Positions 45,245 through 55,335 are shown, counted from the first letter of the stretch. The stretch is 64,000 bases of DNA from CAYPPG01 sp964412555 (GCA_964412555.1 CAYPPG010000021.1:47489-111488); one strand, 5' to 3'. Notes: generated by a model not told the origin, from the letters alone. Numbers and translations are program-made.

Positions 45245-46195
45245 TCATGGGGAGCCGTATAACTTTTTTTCCCACTCGAACTGTTTTGCCAGACCTTCTT
45301 CCAATGAGGTTTTCGGATTGTAGTCCAAAAGTTGTTGCGCTTTAGTCGTGTTGGCGGAAGTATCGCGGACATCGCCTTTTGTTGGGGGATTGAGTTGTAG
45401 GATCGGGGTGATGCGAGTGATTTGTTCCAATATTTTCAAGGTTTCTCGTAGAGCGATTCGGGAGCCTCCCCCAATGTTGAAGATTTCTCCTTCGACCGGT
45501 TTCGATGCGGCTGCGAGATTCGCGGCGACGATGTCGTCGACATAGGTGAAATCACGGGTTTGGGAGCCGTCGCCGAGTATGGTAATCGGTTGATTTTGCA
45601 GTAACGCTTTGATGAAGATATGAAATGCCATATCCGGCCGTTGGAAGGGGCCGTACACTGTGAAGTAGCGAAGAGATACAGTCGGGATTTTGTAGTTGGC
45701 AAAATAAAGGGAACAAAGATGTTCTGCCGCCAATTTCGTGGTTCCGTAGGGTGAAAAAGGACGGGGGAGAGCAGATTCGCTTGTCGGCAGTTGGTTTGTG
45801 TTTCCATAGATAGATGAGGAAGAGGAAAAAATTACCCGAATGTCCTTTTGTAACGACTTGATAGATTCGAGGAGTTTTTGGGTCGCTTGAATGTTGTTGC
45901 GAACATATTCATCGAAGCGTTCGCCCCAGCTTCCCCGAACGCCCGGTTGCCCGGCGGTGTGAAACACGCAGTCGGCTTGTTCGAGAAGAGGCCGTAAATC
46001 ATCTGTTACCAGGTCACCTTCAACGAACCGGAAGCGTTCGTTCTTTTCAATGGAAGACAGATTCTTGCGTTTTGCATTGGGATTGTAGTAATCGGTGAGG
46101 GCATCGATTCCGATGACTTGTTCACCCCGTTCGATGAGCACTTCGCAAAGTCTACTGCCGATAAAACCCGCACAACCAGTGATTAAATATGCCAT
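45245..46195 (-). CDS. Nucleotide-sugar 4-epimerase (GalE/UDP-glucuronate-type)
   Basis: The 316-residue extended SDR has TGCAGFIGSRLCEVL, GIDALTDYYNPNAKRKNL, HTAGQPGVRGSWG, SSSSSIYG and the active-site YGTTKLAAEHLCSLY. The RYFTVYGPFQRPDMA segment is that of UDP-glucose/UDP-glucuronate epimerases. It interconverts C4 epimers of a UDP-sugar for surface polysaccharide. AGAGGCGG precedes the ATG. It is convergent with the glycoside-hydrolase gene. Confidence 0.9.
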   Translation of the reverse strand: MAYLITGCAGFIGSRLCEVLIERGEQVIGIDALTDYYNPNAKRKNLSSIEKNERFRFVEGDLVTDDLRPLLEQADCVFHTAGQPGVRGSWGERFDEYVRNNIQATQKLLESIKSLQKDIRVIFSSSSSIYGNTNQLPTSESALPRPFSPYGTTKLAAEHLCSLYFANYKIPTVSLRYFTVYGPFQRPDMAFHIFIKALLQNQPITILGDGSQTRDFTYVDDIVAANLAAASKPVEGEIFNIGGGSRIALRETLKILEQITRITPILQLNPPTKGDVRDTSANTTKAQQLLDYNPKTSLEEGLAKQFEWEKKLYGSP

Positions 46196-46530
46196 TCCGC
46201 CTCTATCCTGAACGATGGAGTTTCATTCATTGAATATTTCAAAATTTCCCGAGAATAAAGAAAATTATTATCTCTGGGAATCCATAAATTCCAAAGGGAT
46301 AAAAGCGGAAAATGGAAATAGGCTTTTTTTTCGATTTTCCTATCCTTGTGACCACCTTCCCCATGAAATCGGATGTGGATAACATACTTTTTTTATATTG
46401 ATGCACAAAATTGTCGTTAAAAATAGTAGATCGATCCGTTCAATACAGTAACTTTTCAGTAGGATTTGACCGATAGAAGTCCATAATAGATGGATGCGAA
46501 GAGTCATGAGATCATTAGTAGGAGAAAAGA
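46196..46530. other. Intergenic region with a perfect DnaA-box match
   Basis: The 335 bases lie between divergent genes and show no gene. TGTGGATAA at 46374-46382 is the exact reverse complement of the DnaA box TTATCCACA, about 31 kb from the inferred origin. A lone box may be coincidental or a regulatory or titration site. Confidence 0.4.
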
Positions 46531-48228
46531 ATGTACATCCTTGGGATAAACTATTTGTATCACGATTCAGCGGCCGCTTTGATTCGCGATGGGGAATTGA
46601 TTGCGATGGTGGAGGAAGAACGGCTGGTTCGTGAAAAGCACACGACCAAGTTTCCCGTTAAATCGGTTGATTATTGTTTGCAGGAAGCAGGAATCGGGTT
46701 TCAAGATATTGACGTTATCGTTTATTCGGCGATACCTAAACTTCATGCCCATAAAAAAATTTTCCACTGGCTCAAAAATGTTCCAAACAGCAACCGTTAT
46801 CTTGCCAGAGAAATTTTCTATACACTCGAAAAAGAAAAAGAGCGTCTTCTTTGGCAGCAGAAGATGAAGCATTTTTATGGAAAACTACCGATCCTTCACT
46901 TTGCCGAGCATCATCTATGTCATGCCGCCAGTTCGTTTTTAGTTTCCCCATTTGAAAGCGCGGCGATTCTTTGCATCGATGGTTCCGGAGAATGGACGAC
47001 GACAATGCTGGCGCACGGAACAGGAAATGATGTCCGGGTGGTTCACGAAATGTCGTATCCCAATTCGTTGGGAATATTATATGAGACAGCGACCCAGTTT
47101 ATCGGTTTCATCCCCAATTATGATGAGGGGAAGGTGATGGGACTTGCGCCTTATGGGGATCCGGAAGTGTTCCGGGATGCGTTTCGTGATATCGTGAACT
47201 ATGATCAAGCGCCGAATGTGACTCTGAATTTGGATTATTTTCGGTTTCATTTGGGAGAAACGATTACCTATTCGCAAAAATTCATCGATGCGTTCGGCGA
47301 GCCGAGGAAACCGAAAGAGGAGTTGAAGGAACATCATAAAAATGTCGCGCGCGGTGTGCAAGAAATTTTGGAAGAGGCTGTGCGCAAGGTTGCCATCTTT
47401 TTGCGGGAAGAAACGAAAGAGAAAAACTTGGTGTTGGCAGGTGGCGTGGCGTTGAACAGTGTCATGAATGGGAAATTGATGAAAGAGGGGATTTTTGAAC
47501 GGGCATTTATCAATCCAGCTGCGCATGACGCCGGGACCGCGTTGGGGGCGGCGTATTGGTATTATCATCAGGTGCTAAAGAAAGAACGGAATTTCACGTT
47601 TACTCATCCGTATTGGGGGCCGGGTTTTTCGAACGACGATATATTGAAAGTGCTGGAATATTCAAAAGTGAACTATGAATTCTGCCCGGATTCGATTATC
47701 GAAAAGGCGGCTCAAGCCCTTCAGGATCGGAAGATCGTCGGATGGTTCCAAGGACGTACTGAGATGGGGCCGCGCGCATTAGGAAACCGTTCGATCTTGG
47801 CCAATCCCACGTTTGGGGAAATGAAGGATTTATTGAATCGGCAGGTAAAACATCGGGAATCATTTCGCCCGTTTGCGCCGTCTGTTACCGCGGAGGATCA
47901 AGGACGGATTTTCGATTGCGATCACCCTGCGCCGTATATGTTATTCGTGTTCGACATTTTGCCGGAATGGCGGGATAAAATTCCGGCTGTCACGCATGTG
48001 GATGGGTCTGGGCGGCTACAAACGATCATCAAAGAGTATAATCCGAAATATTATAATCTTATACGAGAATTCGAGAAACATTCGGGTGTGCCTGTTGTTC
48101 TTAACACTTCTTTCAATATCATGGGTGAACCGATCGTGAATACGCCGGCGGAGGCGCTGCGCTGCTTCTATTCAACAGGAATCGATGCGCTTGCACTGGG
48201 TGATTATTGGATTGAAAAAAGTACCTGA
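46531..48228 (+). CDS. O-carbamoyltransferase (NodU/CmcH/TobZ family)
   Basis: The 565-residue product has the ATP-binding Kae1-like N-terminal domain: GINYLYHDSAAALIRDGEL, EEERLVREKHTTKFP, the metal-ligand HHLCHAASSFLVSPF and CIDGSGEW. The C-terminal domain contains GRTEMGPRALGNRSILANP. Family members transfer carbamoyl from carbamoyl phosphate to a sugar hydroxyl in nodulation factors, antibiotics or surface glycans. AGGAGA precedes the ATG. It is followed two bases later by a glycosyltransferase gene, so the carbamoylated product is probably a glycan or glycoside. Confidence 0.93.
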   Translation: MYILGINYLYHDSAAALIRDGELIAMVEEERLVREKHTTKFPVKSVDYCLQEAGIGFQDIDVIVYSAIPKLHAHKKIFHWLKNVPNSNRYLAREIFYTLEKEKERLLWQQKMKHFYGKLPILHFAEHHLCHAASSFLVSPFESAAILCIDGSGEWTTTMLAHGTGNDVRVVHEMSYPNSLGILYETATQFIGFIPNYDEGKVMGLAPYGDPEVFRDAFRDIVNYDQAPNVTLNLDYFRFHLGETITYSQKFIDAFGEPRKPKEELKEHHKNVARGVQEILEEAVRKVAIFLREETKEKNLVLAGGVALNSVMNGKLMKEGIFERAFINPAAHDAGTALGAAYWYYHQVLKKERNFTFTHPYWGPGFSNDDILKVLEYSKVNYEFCPDSIIEKAAQALQDRKIVGWFQGRTEMGPRALGNRSILANPTFGEMKDLLNRQVKHRESFRPFAPSVTAEDQGRIFDCDHPAPYMLFVFDILPEWRDKIPAVTHVDGSGRLQTIIKEYNPKYYNLIREFEKHSGVPVVLNTSFNIMGEPIVNTPAEALRCFYSTGIDALALGDYWIEKST

Positions 48229-48230
48229 TT

Positions 48231-49337
48231 ATGATCATAACCGTCGTTTCTCTTTGGGCACATAAATTGTTTCGGCCGGATGAATCGCAACTGTTCGGCG
48301 GGGCGGAGTTGCAAGTCTATATTCTTTCCAAGGAATTCGCGAAATATCCCGGGGTGAAAGTGCAATTCATCACGCGCGGCCAAGGTTCTGCGGAAACGTT
48401 TGAAAGCGATGGGATTGAGGTTCATAAGTTACCCTATCGAAGCCGTTCAATATCTCGTTCCATTTTCGGTTCGCTCGATCTGTACCGCAAATTGAAAGAG
48501 TTACCATCCGATGTCTATCTTCAGCGCGCCGGGGGAGTGGAAACCGGATTCACGGGAGCGGCTGCCAAGCGGAGGAAAAAGCCGTTTTTATTCATGACCT
48601 GCCATCAATGGGATGTGGATCGAACGAATGAAAGAAATCTAGGACTTGTGGGGGGATGGTGGTACCGCCACGGATTGGAAAACACTTCTTTTGTCATTAC
48701 GCAAACAGAAAAACACAAGAAGTTGATGCTTGAAAATTATGGGAAAGACAGCCTGGTTTTGCGGTCTGCGCATCTGATTCCCGAGTCGATTCCCACGGAT
48801 AAAAAAGGAGTTTTATGGGTTGCACGCTGCGAACCATGGAAAGGGCCGGAGGCGATACTCGATCTTGCGGAAACGATGCCGGATGTATCTTTTACAATGG
48901 TCTGTCCAAGATCAAACGAGCCGGAACTGTTTGCAAACATTGCATCCCGAGCCGAGAAGATCTCGAATCTTCACTTTATTCCGGGAGTTCCGTTTGACGA
49001 AACGGAGAGTTTATTTGCATCCCATAAAATTTTGTTGAATACTTCATTGCATGAAGGGTATCCCAATACATATATTCAATCCTTCAAGTGGGGAACACCG
49101 GTTGTGAGTCAACATATCAATCCTGATGGAATATTGGATGAGCGAAGAATGGGGATGCAAACCGGTGACAAGCTGGATGATCTGGCAGCGGCAATACGAT
49201 TATTACTGAACGATAAGTCTCGTTGGAATGAGTGCAGTAAAAATGCAAGAGAGTATGCGAAAGAGCAGCATGATTCTAAAGTGATTGCCGGAAAAGTTTT
49301 TCAAATTTTGAGCGATTTACACGAGAAGAATCATTGA
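48231..49337 (+). CDS. GT-B glycosyltransferase (GT4-like)
   Basis: The 368-residue product has a Rossmann N-domain and a C-domain containing KGVLWVARCEPWKGPEAIL, SLHEGYPNTYIQSFKWGTPVV and ARE...DSKVIAGKVFQ, the retaining GT4 pattern (the EGYPN glutamate binds the nucleotide sugar). It starts two bases after the carbamoyltransferase stop. Donor and acceptor are unknown. Confidence 0.88.
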   Translation: MIITVVSLWAHKLFRPDESQLFGGAELQVYILSKEFAKYPGVKVQFITRGQGSAETFESDGIEVHKLPYRSRSISRSIFGSLDLYRKLKELPSDVYLQRAGGVETGFTGAAAKRRKKPFLFMTCHQWDVDRTNERNLGLVGGWWYRHGLENTSFVITQTEKHKKLMLENYGKDSLVLRSAHLIPESIPTDKKGVLWVARCEPWKGPEAILDLAETMPDVSFTMVCPRSNEPELFANIASRAEKISNLHFIPGVPFDETESLFASHKILLNTSLHEGYPNTYIQSFKWGTPVVSQHINPDGILDERRMGMQTGDKLDDLAAAIRLLLNDKSRWNECSKNAREYAKEQHDSKVIAGKVFQILSDLHEKNH

Positions 49338-49358
49338 AATCGATTGGGGGAAAATTTA

Positions 49359-50351
49359 ATGCCCCCTTTGCATTTTTTGGCGAAAGCAGAAGGTGAAATT
49401 TCGATGTCCAATCCGATGAATGTTCCGGAACATGTAAAAAATCTATATTCCAGATATCCGTTTCCCGGTCCGGGGATGGAGACGGAGATTGTCGAGAATT
49501 TCAAACATGCATTGGCTTTTTTACGGATTTCCGAAGAGGAATTGAAGGATGCCGTTGTGATGGATGCCGGCTGTGGGACGGGGATCGTCGCGATGTATCT
49601 TGCTTCAGTCTGTAAAGAGGTAAAAGCGTTCGATATGACGGAAGCATCGTTGGAGCAGGCGCAATCGCGGGCGGAGCAGAGTGATATCAAGAATATCGAA
49701 TTTCGCTGTGGTTCCGTGTTCGATGTTCCGTATAAGGATCAATCGTTCGATCTGGTTGTGTCGAGGGGGGTTCTCCATCATACAGAGGATGCGTACGGGG
49801 GGTTTCAAAATATTGTTGAAACGTTGCGGCCGGGGGGGAGAATTCTCGTCAGCCTTTACCACAAGTTCGGGCGATACCGGCATCGGTTGAGACGGGCGAA
49901 AGTGTCCAAACTGGCCGGGGATGATGTGGAGAAGCGGACGGAAGTCGCGAAGCAATTGTATTTTGCTGATACTCCCGACTCGGAGATCGAGCGGATTGAA
50001 ACGTTGATCAGCGACCAGTATGCCCATCCGCATGAAACCTATCATACGGGCGGGGAAGTGCTTCGCTGGTTTCAACGTCATGGGATTGAGTATACCGCTT
50101 CGTATTTCCCGATTTTTCCGGCCGAGTATTTTGAGTTGAGCGATCTCTTGTTTCCGCCGGAGCGAATCCAACGTTCGTCTAAGCATCGTTTGGCGTATAC
50201 GTTCTTGAATGGCATGAAGACGCTCAAAATCGATAAATTGATTTCGCTGCTTGGGGGGAATACTTTCATTGGACGCGTGCCGATGGAACTATCCTTTTAT
50301 TTGTTTAATATTCAATATTTTTATATGACCGGCATCCGAGAAACGGAATGA
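49359..50351 (+). CDS. SAM-dependent methyltransferase
   Basis: The product is about 330 residues from ATG 49359, eight bases after GGGGGA. ATG 49404, with AGAAGGTG upstream, is a good alternative (MSNPMNVPEHVKNLYSRYPF). The SAM loop is VVMDAGCGTGIVAMYLAS, followed by FDLVVSRGVLHHTED and ETLRPGGRILVSLYHKFG. The C-terminal 150 residues are less common and may form a substrate lid. It is co-directional and tightly spaced with the glycosyltransferase. Confidence 0.87.
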   Translation: MPPLHFLAKAEGEISMSNPMNVPEHVKNLYSRYPFPGPGMETEIVENFKHALAFLRISEEELKDAVVMDAGCGTGIVAMYLASVCKEVKAFDMTEASLEQAQSRAEQSDIKNIEFRCGSVFDVPYKDQSFDLVVSRGVLHHTEDAYGGFQNIVETLRPGGRILVSLYHKFGRYRHRLRRAKVSKLAGDDVEKRTEVAKQLYFADTPDSEIERIETLISDQYAHPHETYHTGGEVLRWFQRHGIEYTASYFPIFPAEYFELSDLLFPPERIQRSSKHRLAYTFLNGMKTLKIDKLISLLGGNTFIGRVPMELSFYLFNIQYFYMTGIRETE

Positions 50352-50369
50352 CGTAAGGAGCCGATATCC

Positions 50370-51572
50370 TTGCCAAACGCAAAACAGAATCCAGATGTGG
50401 CAAGTGACTTGTATCAACAAGCACAAGGGGCTGCTGATCGAGGGGATTGGGAAGAAACAATCCGATTGTTAGAAATCATTGTTGCACAAAATCCACGGCA
50501 TGCTCATGCTTGTGCAAACCTTGCCTGGTTGAGTTCGCAAACCGGCGATTACCGTTCTGCGGTAATGTATTACTTAAAGCTTGTTCGGATTCGTTTTTGG
50601 GATTTGCAAACATATGGGCGTTTTTTCCAAAGTGGGTGGTTTCTGTTTCGGCGGCAAATGTGGAAGGTTTCATCCAAAAATTCTTTTATCGGAATTTTGC
50701 ATAAAAAGATACGTTCTCTTTGGCTCTGGTTTGCGGGATTTTTAACAAGAATCATAGAATGCAAAAAAGCTCGCAATGCCCCTCTATCACACTATCTTCA
50801 TTTTTACCGGTGCATTGTGTTTTCGGCCGGTGTCAATGAAATCGAGTATTTCAAGTTTACTGAAAACAAATTTGTTCTGGATTGTTTGGCGGAACGTGGA
50901 ACGTGTAGAATCCTTGACCTCGCGAGCGGGCGTTCTTCTTTTCCCGCCTATCTAGCAGAGCGGGGGAATGAAGTTGTTACGGCGGAATTGGATTGGACTG
51001 CACTAAGAACACAGCAAGCTTTGAGTGCATTGATTCCCGATAATTCCATGTATTTTACAGCTGGAAATTTTCTTTCCTTGCCCTTTCGTGATGAAGTCTT
51101 CGATCTGATTACGATTATTTCTTCCATTGAACATATACCTGATGACGGTGATATCCGAACAATGGAGACAATTTCCAGGATCATAAAACCTGGAGGTGAG
51201 TTGCTCATTACTGTTCCCGCAGGATCAATATATGCGGAGCAATGGACGCTGCATACGATCGGGCATGTGTATGAGGAATGCAGTGCAGAGGGAAACCGGT
51301 CCGGTTTTCTTCGAGTCTATGACAGAGAAGCTTTGATGAAACGTCTTATCGAACCGAGTGGATTGGAATTGATCAGTATGAGGTTTCTTGGAGAAACATC
51401 ACCGTGGGGATGGCTTGGTTTGGGAAGGAATTTTGTGGATCATCATGGCGTGGTCCATCCCAGCCTCTTCGCTGCGCCACTATGCTTATCGCTGTGCCGT
51501 GAATTACAATGGGAGGAAGTGGGAACTGCCCATTGGGCCGTTGCTTGTTTGCGGCTTCGAAAGAGTGAATAA
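50370..51572 (+). CDS. TPR-methyltransferase fusion
   Basis: The 400-residue product starts at TTG 50370, nine bases after AAGGAG. Residues about 10-75 form one or two tetratricopeptide repeats (AQGAADRGDWEETIRLLEII, ANLAWLSSQTGDYRSAVMYY). About 175-330 is a class I methyltransferase (CRILDLASGRSSFPAYLAERG, DLITIISSIEHIPDDGDIR, SRIIKPGGELLITVP). The middle helical segment is unassigned. It is the second methyltransferase of this group and probably acts on a glycan or small molecule. Confidence 0.85.
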   Translation: MPNAKQNPDVASDLYQQAQGAADRGDWEETIRLLEIIVAQNPRHAHACANLAWLSSQTGDYRSAVMYYLKLVRIRFWDLQTYGRFFQSGWFLFRRQMWKVSSKNSFIGILHKKIRSLWLWFAGFLTRIIECKKARNAPLSHYLHFYRCIVFSAGVNEIEYFKFTENKFVLDCLAERGTCRILDLASGRSSFPAYLAERGNEVVTAELDWTALRTQQALSALIPDNSMYFTAGNFLSLPFRDEVFDLITIISSIEHIPDDGDIRTMETISRIIKPGGELLITVPAGSIYAEQWTLHTIGHVYEECSAEGNRSGFLRVYDREALMKRLIEPSGLELISMRFLGETSPWGWLGLGRNFVDHHGVVHPSLFAAPLCLSLCRELQWEEVGTAHWAVACLRLRKSE

Positions 51573-51622
51573 TCTATTCGAGGCCGTTCTTGTAAAAACT
51601 TTATTCAAGCCTGGAGGAAATC

Positions 51623-53767
51623 GTGTATCACCTTTATCAAAAACAATATTTTTATTTGCTTCTTGTAAGTATTTTGTTCCTCATGATGTTTTCAAGCCAA
51701 GAGATTTTGGCGGTGAGCATCGAATCCGATGATGTGAAACTAACGATGGATGACGAGACCGGGCTGATTACTGTGGAGCAGAAGAATCCTCCGGTTGTTT
51801 TGGGAGAAGGATTGATTTTAGGTACGATTCAATTGCCGAATGAAGAAGTGGTTGAGATTTCTGAGCAAGGTCATCCGTCAATGTATTTCGGACTGACGGG
51901 GAAAAGCCGAATCGATGTGGTTGTTCCATTTGAAGAACAGGGATTGATGTTTTATATGGCTCTTGCCTTGGAAGGTGACACTTTGTATGTCATCTTCGAT
52001 AGGAAACCGGTTGGTGTGGTTTGGCCGCCGGTGGCTATGGTTCCGGGTAATGGGGAAACGTTGGAGCGCCTACAAGCGCCGGTTGATTTTGAAGAAATTA
52101 TGCTCTTGCCCAATCTGATCCGTTTAGAGAAGGGGAATGCCGGGAATCTCATTTTCCCCTATCAGGAAGGCACGCTTCTAAATTTTTCGCATGAGCAAAA
52201 AAAGGATAGAAATTTTGATTTATTTCAAAACAGTGGATTGACAATGCCGTTTTGGGGGGTCAGCACGCCGAGTCATAGTGAAGTGTGCATTGCCGATTAT
52301 CTCTATACAAACATGCAGTATCATCCGGAAGAGGATGCATTGTACTTACGCCCCCGGTTTTTCCATGATCCGTACGAAATTCCTATTCGGATGCAAATAC
52401 GCTTTTTGGGGAAAGAAAAAGATCATATTGATATAGCCAAAACCTATCGGAGGTATCTTGCCGATCGAGATGAACTTCCTTCTCTCGAAAAGAAGGTTTC
52501 AGAGAAACCTCAGCTTATGCATTTGCTTGAAGGGGCGAATGTGAAATTTCCGATTTATATGAAGCATGAGCAGCGTCCGGATGAAAACGGAAACACGCCG
52601 CCTCCTCGTGTTTATAACTATCAGACATTCGAAGATGTCTATGATGTGCTGAAGGATATGAAAGAAAACGGCGTGGAGAAATTGATGGCCGTTTGGTGGG
52701 GGTGGGGGAAGGAAGGATATGATCGCTTGCATCCGGACTACTTGCCGCCGAATCCTTCACTCGGTGGAGTGGAAACCTTTCGCGAGATAAACAATAAAAT
52801 TGAAGAATTGGGATTTGCGGTCGGTTTTCATGACAATTATACCGATATTTATGAAGCGGCGCCTTCGTTCGATGAAGGCAGCCATTGTCTTGTTGCACCG
52901 AATGGAAAAAATCGACAAGGTGGTTTCTGGGCAGGGGGACGGTGTTGGCTGCTGTGCTCGACGGAAGGAGTAAAATTTGCCAAAAGGAACTTTGAAGAAA
53001 TGGAGGATTATGGTTTCATCAACGCCTGCTTTATCGATGTTCTGACCGCGGCTCCGCTTTTCGATTGTTATTCTCCGGATCATCCGCACACGAAGTGGGG
53101 GGATATGGCAAACAAACGGAAGATGATGGAATTGGCTGCGGAACATTTCGGGATTATGGGAACCGAACATGGGTTTTCCTGGGGGACGGATTTGTGCGAT
53201 TATTTCGAAGGAATCACGCATGATCCCAATACGCGGAACGAATGGTTTGCCGGTTACGGCACTTCGGTACCTCTCTTTTCGGCTGTGTATCATGACGCCA
53301 TTGTGCATTATATGCATCAAGGTGCGGCGGTGTATCCGAGTGCTCCGGACCGGTTGCTATTTAATTTGCGCGCAGGCGGGGCGAGTTACTTTCGAGTGGT
53401 ACGCGATCAGTATGAGAATTCCGAATGGAAGGATTACTTTTTGCGTGCGTATCGATTGTCGTCGAATGTGATCAAGAGAACGTGGAAATCACCGTTGACC
53501 AGCCATGCGTTCTTGTCGGATGATCAATTGGTGGAGAAAGTGACGTATGGGGATGATGTGATGATAGTCATCAATCGGTCCGATGAGGAATGGCAGGGGG
53601 CTATCGATCGTCAACGGTTTGGACCGGTGGGTGAGCCGTGTGATCTTCTGTTGGCTCCGCATGGGTTTGCAGTGTCGACTCCGGATTATGCGGCGTTGTA
53701 TGGTTCGAAGTGGGGGGAAGTCCAATTCGATACATATGAATGGAAAGCGTTTGAACTAGAGAAATAA
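51623..53767 (+). CDS. Secreted glycoside-hydrolase-like TIM-barrel protein
   Basis: The 714-residue product starts at GTG with GGAGG six bases before it. A signal peptide (FYLLLVSILFLMMFSSQEIL) is followed by a beta-sandwich N-domain (about 35-290) and an (alpha/beta)8-like domain with MAVWWGWGKEGYDRLHPDY, GFAVGFHDNYTDIYE, ACFIDVLTAAPLFDCY and GTEHGFSWG. A small beta-domain ends the protein. Asp in CFIDV and Glu in TEHG are plausible catalytic residues. It resembles the DUF5696/GH-like group, but that assignment is from pattern only. It likely cleaves a polysaccharide outside the cytoplasm. Confidence 0.6.
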   Translation: MYHLYQKQYFYLLLVSILFLMMFSSQEILAVSIESDDVKLTMDDETGLITVEQKNPPVVLGEGLILGTIQLPNEEVVEISEQGHPSMYFGLTGKSRIDVVVPFEEQGLMFYMALALEGDTLYVIFDRKPVGVVWPPVAMVPGNGETLERLQAPVDFEEIMLLPNLIRLEKGNAGNLIFPYQEGTLLNFSHEQKKDRNFDLFQNSGLTMPFWGVSTPSHSEVCIADYLYTNMQYHPEEDALYLRPRFFHDPYEIPIRMQIRFLGKEKDHIDIAKTYRRYLADRDELPSLEKKVSEKPQLMHLLEGANVKFPIYMKHEQRPDENGNTPPPRVYNYQTFEDVYDVLKDMKENGVEKLMAVWWGWGKEGYDRLHPDYLPPNPSLGGVETFREINNKIEELGFAVGFHDNYTDIYEAAPSFDEGSHCLVAPNGKNRQGGFWAGGRCWLLCSTEGVKFAKRNFEEMEDYGFINACFIDVLTAAPLFDCYSPDHPHTKWGDMANKRKMMELAAEHFGIMGTEHGFSWGTDLCDYFEGITHDPNTRNEWFAGYGTSVPLFSAVYHDAIVHYMHQGAAVYPSAPDRLLFNLRAGGASYFRVVRDQYENSEWKDYFLRAYRLSSNVIKRTWKSPLTSHAFLSDDQLVEKVTYGDDVMIVINRSDEEWQGAIDRQRFGPVGEPCDLLLAPHGFAVSTPDYAALYGSKWGEVQFDTYEWKAFELEK

Positions 53768-53808
53768 AAGTGGCATTTAAATATGCCTTTTATGAGGAGA
53801 GTGAACCA

Positions 53809-55245
53809 ATGAAACGACGGAAATTTTTCAATCTGACCGCGTTGACAGGTGCGGGATTCTTTTTGCCGAAAAAGTTCTCTCACGCTGAAAATCGAAGTGA
53901 AAAGCCGAATTTCATTCGGGAAGAGGCGAAAGATATTCCCATTATTCATGAAGCCGATATTTGTGTATTGGGAGGTAGTTGCACCGGTGTGTTTGCAGCG
54001 ATTCGGGCGGCACGGCTCGGAGCGAAGGTGGTTATTGTCGAAAAACAAAATAACTTTGGCGGAACGGCCACCAGTTCGTTGGTCAATGTGTGGCACAGCC
54101 GGTACGGGACGGAATTCAAACAGGAAATCATCGCAGGACTGACGCTTGAAACGGTCGAGCGGCTCAAGAAACGAAACGCCGTGAACGAGCGTCATCATAA
54201 TGTCAGCCATGGATACGATTTCAATTCCAATGAATTGAAGATCGAACTGGATGAAATGGTCCTGGAAGAGAAAATCAAACCCTACTTTCACACTTTTTTC
54301 ACGGCGCCGGTGATGAAAGATGGGAAACTGATTGGTGTTCTTGTTGAAAATAAGTCCGGGCGCGGGGCGATCAAGGCGAAGATGTTTATCGATGCAACCG
54401 GGGATGGCGATCTTTGTCATCGATTGGGATTGGAGACATATGTTGCGGGTCAATTGCAGCCTCCTACGACGTGTGCACATTTTTCCGAATGGAGTTCGTT
54501 AAAGGGATACTCGCTCAATAAAATCATCTTGGAACATCACGAAAAATATAATTTGCCGGAAGGTTTTTCGTGGGGGTCGTATGTGCCCGGATCGGATGTA
54601 TACATGTTGGCCGGAACTCGCGTGTATGGTGTCAATTGCGCTGTTGCCGAGGATTTAACGCGGGCCGAGATGGAAGGACGGAGGCAGGTGCGCGCCATTC
54701 AAGATATTATCCGTGAGCATTGTCCGGATAGTAAAATTACGCTGCAGGCGCTTCCTTCGCAGATCGGTATCCGTGAAACGAGGCATGTAAAATGCCAGTA
54801 TCAACTGACCGGGGATGACGTGCTGTATGGCAAACGATTTGACGATGCGATTGCGAATGGAAGCTATCGCGTGGATATTCACCATCAGGAAAAACCGGGA
54901 ATTACTTTTCGTTATCTGGACGGTACCGAGCGATATTCCCGTCCCGGGTTTCCGACAAAATCGGGACGTTGGCGTGAGGAGGCACCGGAAAATCCGACCT
55001 TCTATCAAATTCCATTGCGATCACTTATCCCGGGTACCTATGGAAACTTGATCGTTGCCGGTAGGATGCTGGATGCCGATTTGGTCGCGTTTTCCGCCGT
55101 GCGGGTGATGGTGAATATGAATCAGACCGGTGAAGCGGCGGGGACTGCAGCATGGCTAGCGTTGTCCGAGAATAAAGCAATCGGTGACATCGATCCTCAA
55201 AAAGTGCGAAAAACGCTGAAAGAGGGGGGATCGATTGTTCTTTAA
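53809..55245 (+). CDS. Exported FAD-dependent oxidoreductase
   Basis: The product is 478 residues from ATG 53809, with GAGGAGAG upstream; an in-frame GTG at 53770 lacks one. The N-terminus MKRRKFFNLTALTGAGFFLPKK has a twin-arginine-like signal. The FAD-binding Rossmann motif ICVLGGSCTGVFAAIRAARLGAKVVIVEK is followed by NFGGTATSSLVNVWHSR and a second FAD contact (FIDATGDGDLCHRLG). This is the PF12831-like FAD oxidoreductase pattern found next to sugar-degrading enzymes. Substrate is unknown. It follows the hydrolase gene by 41 bases and may be exported as a pair with it. Confidence 0.8.
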   Translation: MKRRKFFNLTALTGAGFFLPKKFSHAENRSEKPNFIREEAKDIPIIHEADICVLGGSCTGVFAAIRAARLGAKVVIVEKQNNFGGTATSSLVNVWHSRYGTEFKQEIIAGLTLETVERLKKRNAVNERHHNVSHGYDFNSNELKIELDEMVLEEKIKPYFHTFFTAPVMKDGKLIGVLVENKSGRGAIKAKMFIDATGDGDLCHRLGLETYVAGQLQPPTTCAHFSEWSSLKGYSLNKIILEHHEKYNLPEGFSWGSYVPGSDVYMLAGTRVYGVNCAVAEDLTRAEMEGRRQVRAIQDIIREHCPDSKITLQALPSQIGIRETRHVKCQYQLTGDDVLYGKRFDDAIANGSYRVDIHHQEKPGITFRYLDGTERYSRPGFPTKSGRWREEAPENPTFYQIPLRSLIPGTYGNLIVAGRMLDADLVAFSAVRVMVNMNQTGEAAGTAAWLALSENKAIGDIDPQKVRKTLKEGGSIVL

Positions 55246-55335
55246 TCCCATTCATATCTTGTTCAAATCCCATCTACCGGTAGAATCCACAAATACTCTA
55301 TTAATATCAATCGAATTTAGAAAAGGAAATACAGT

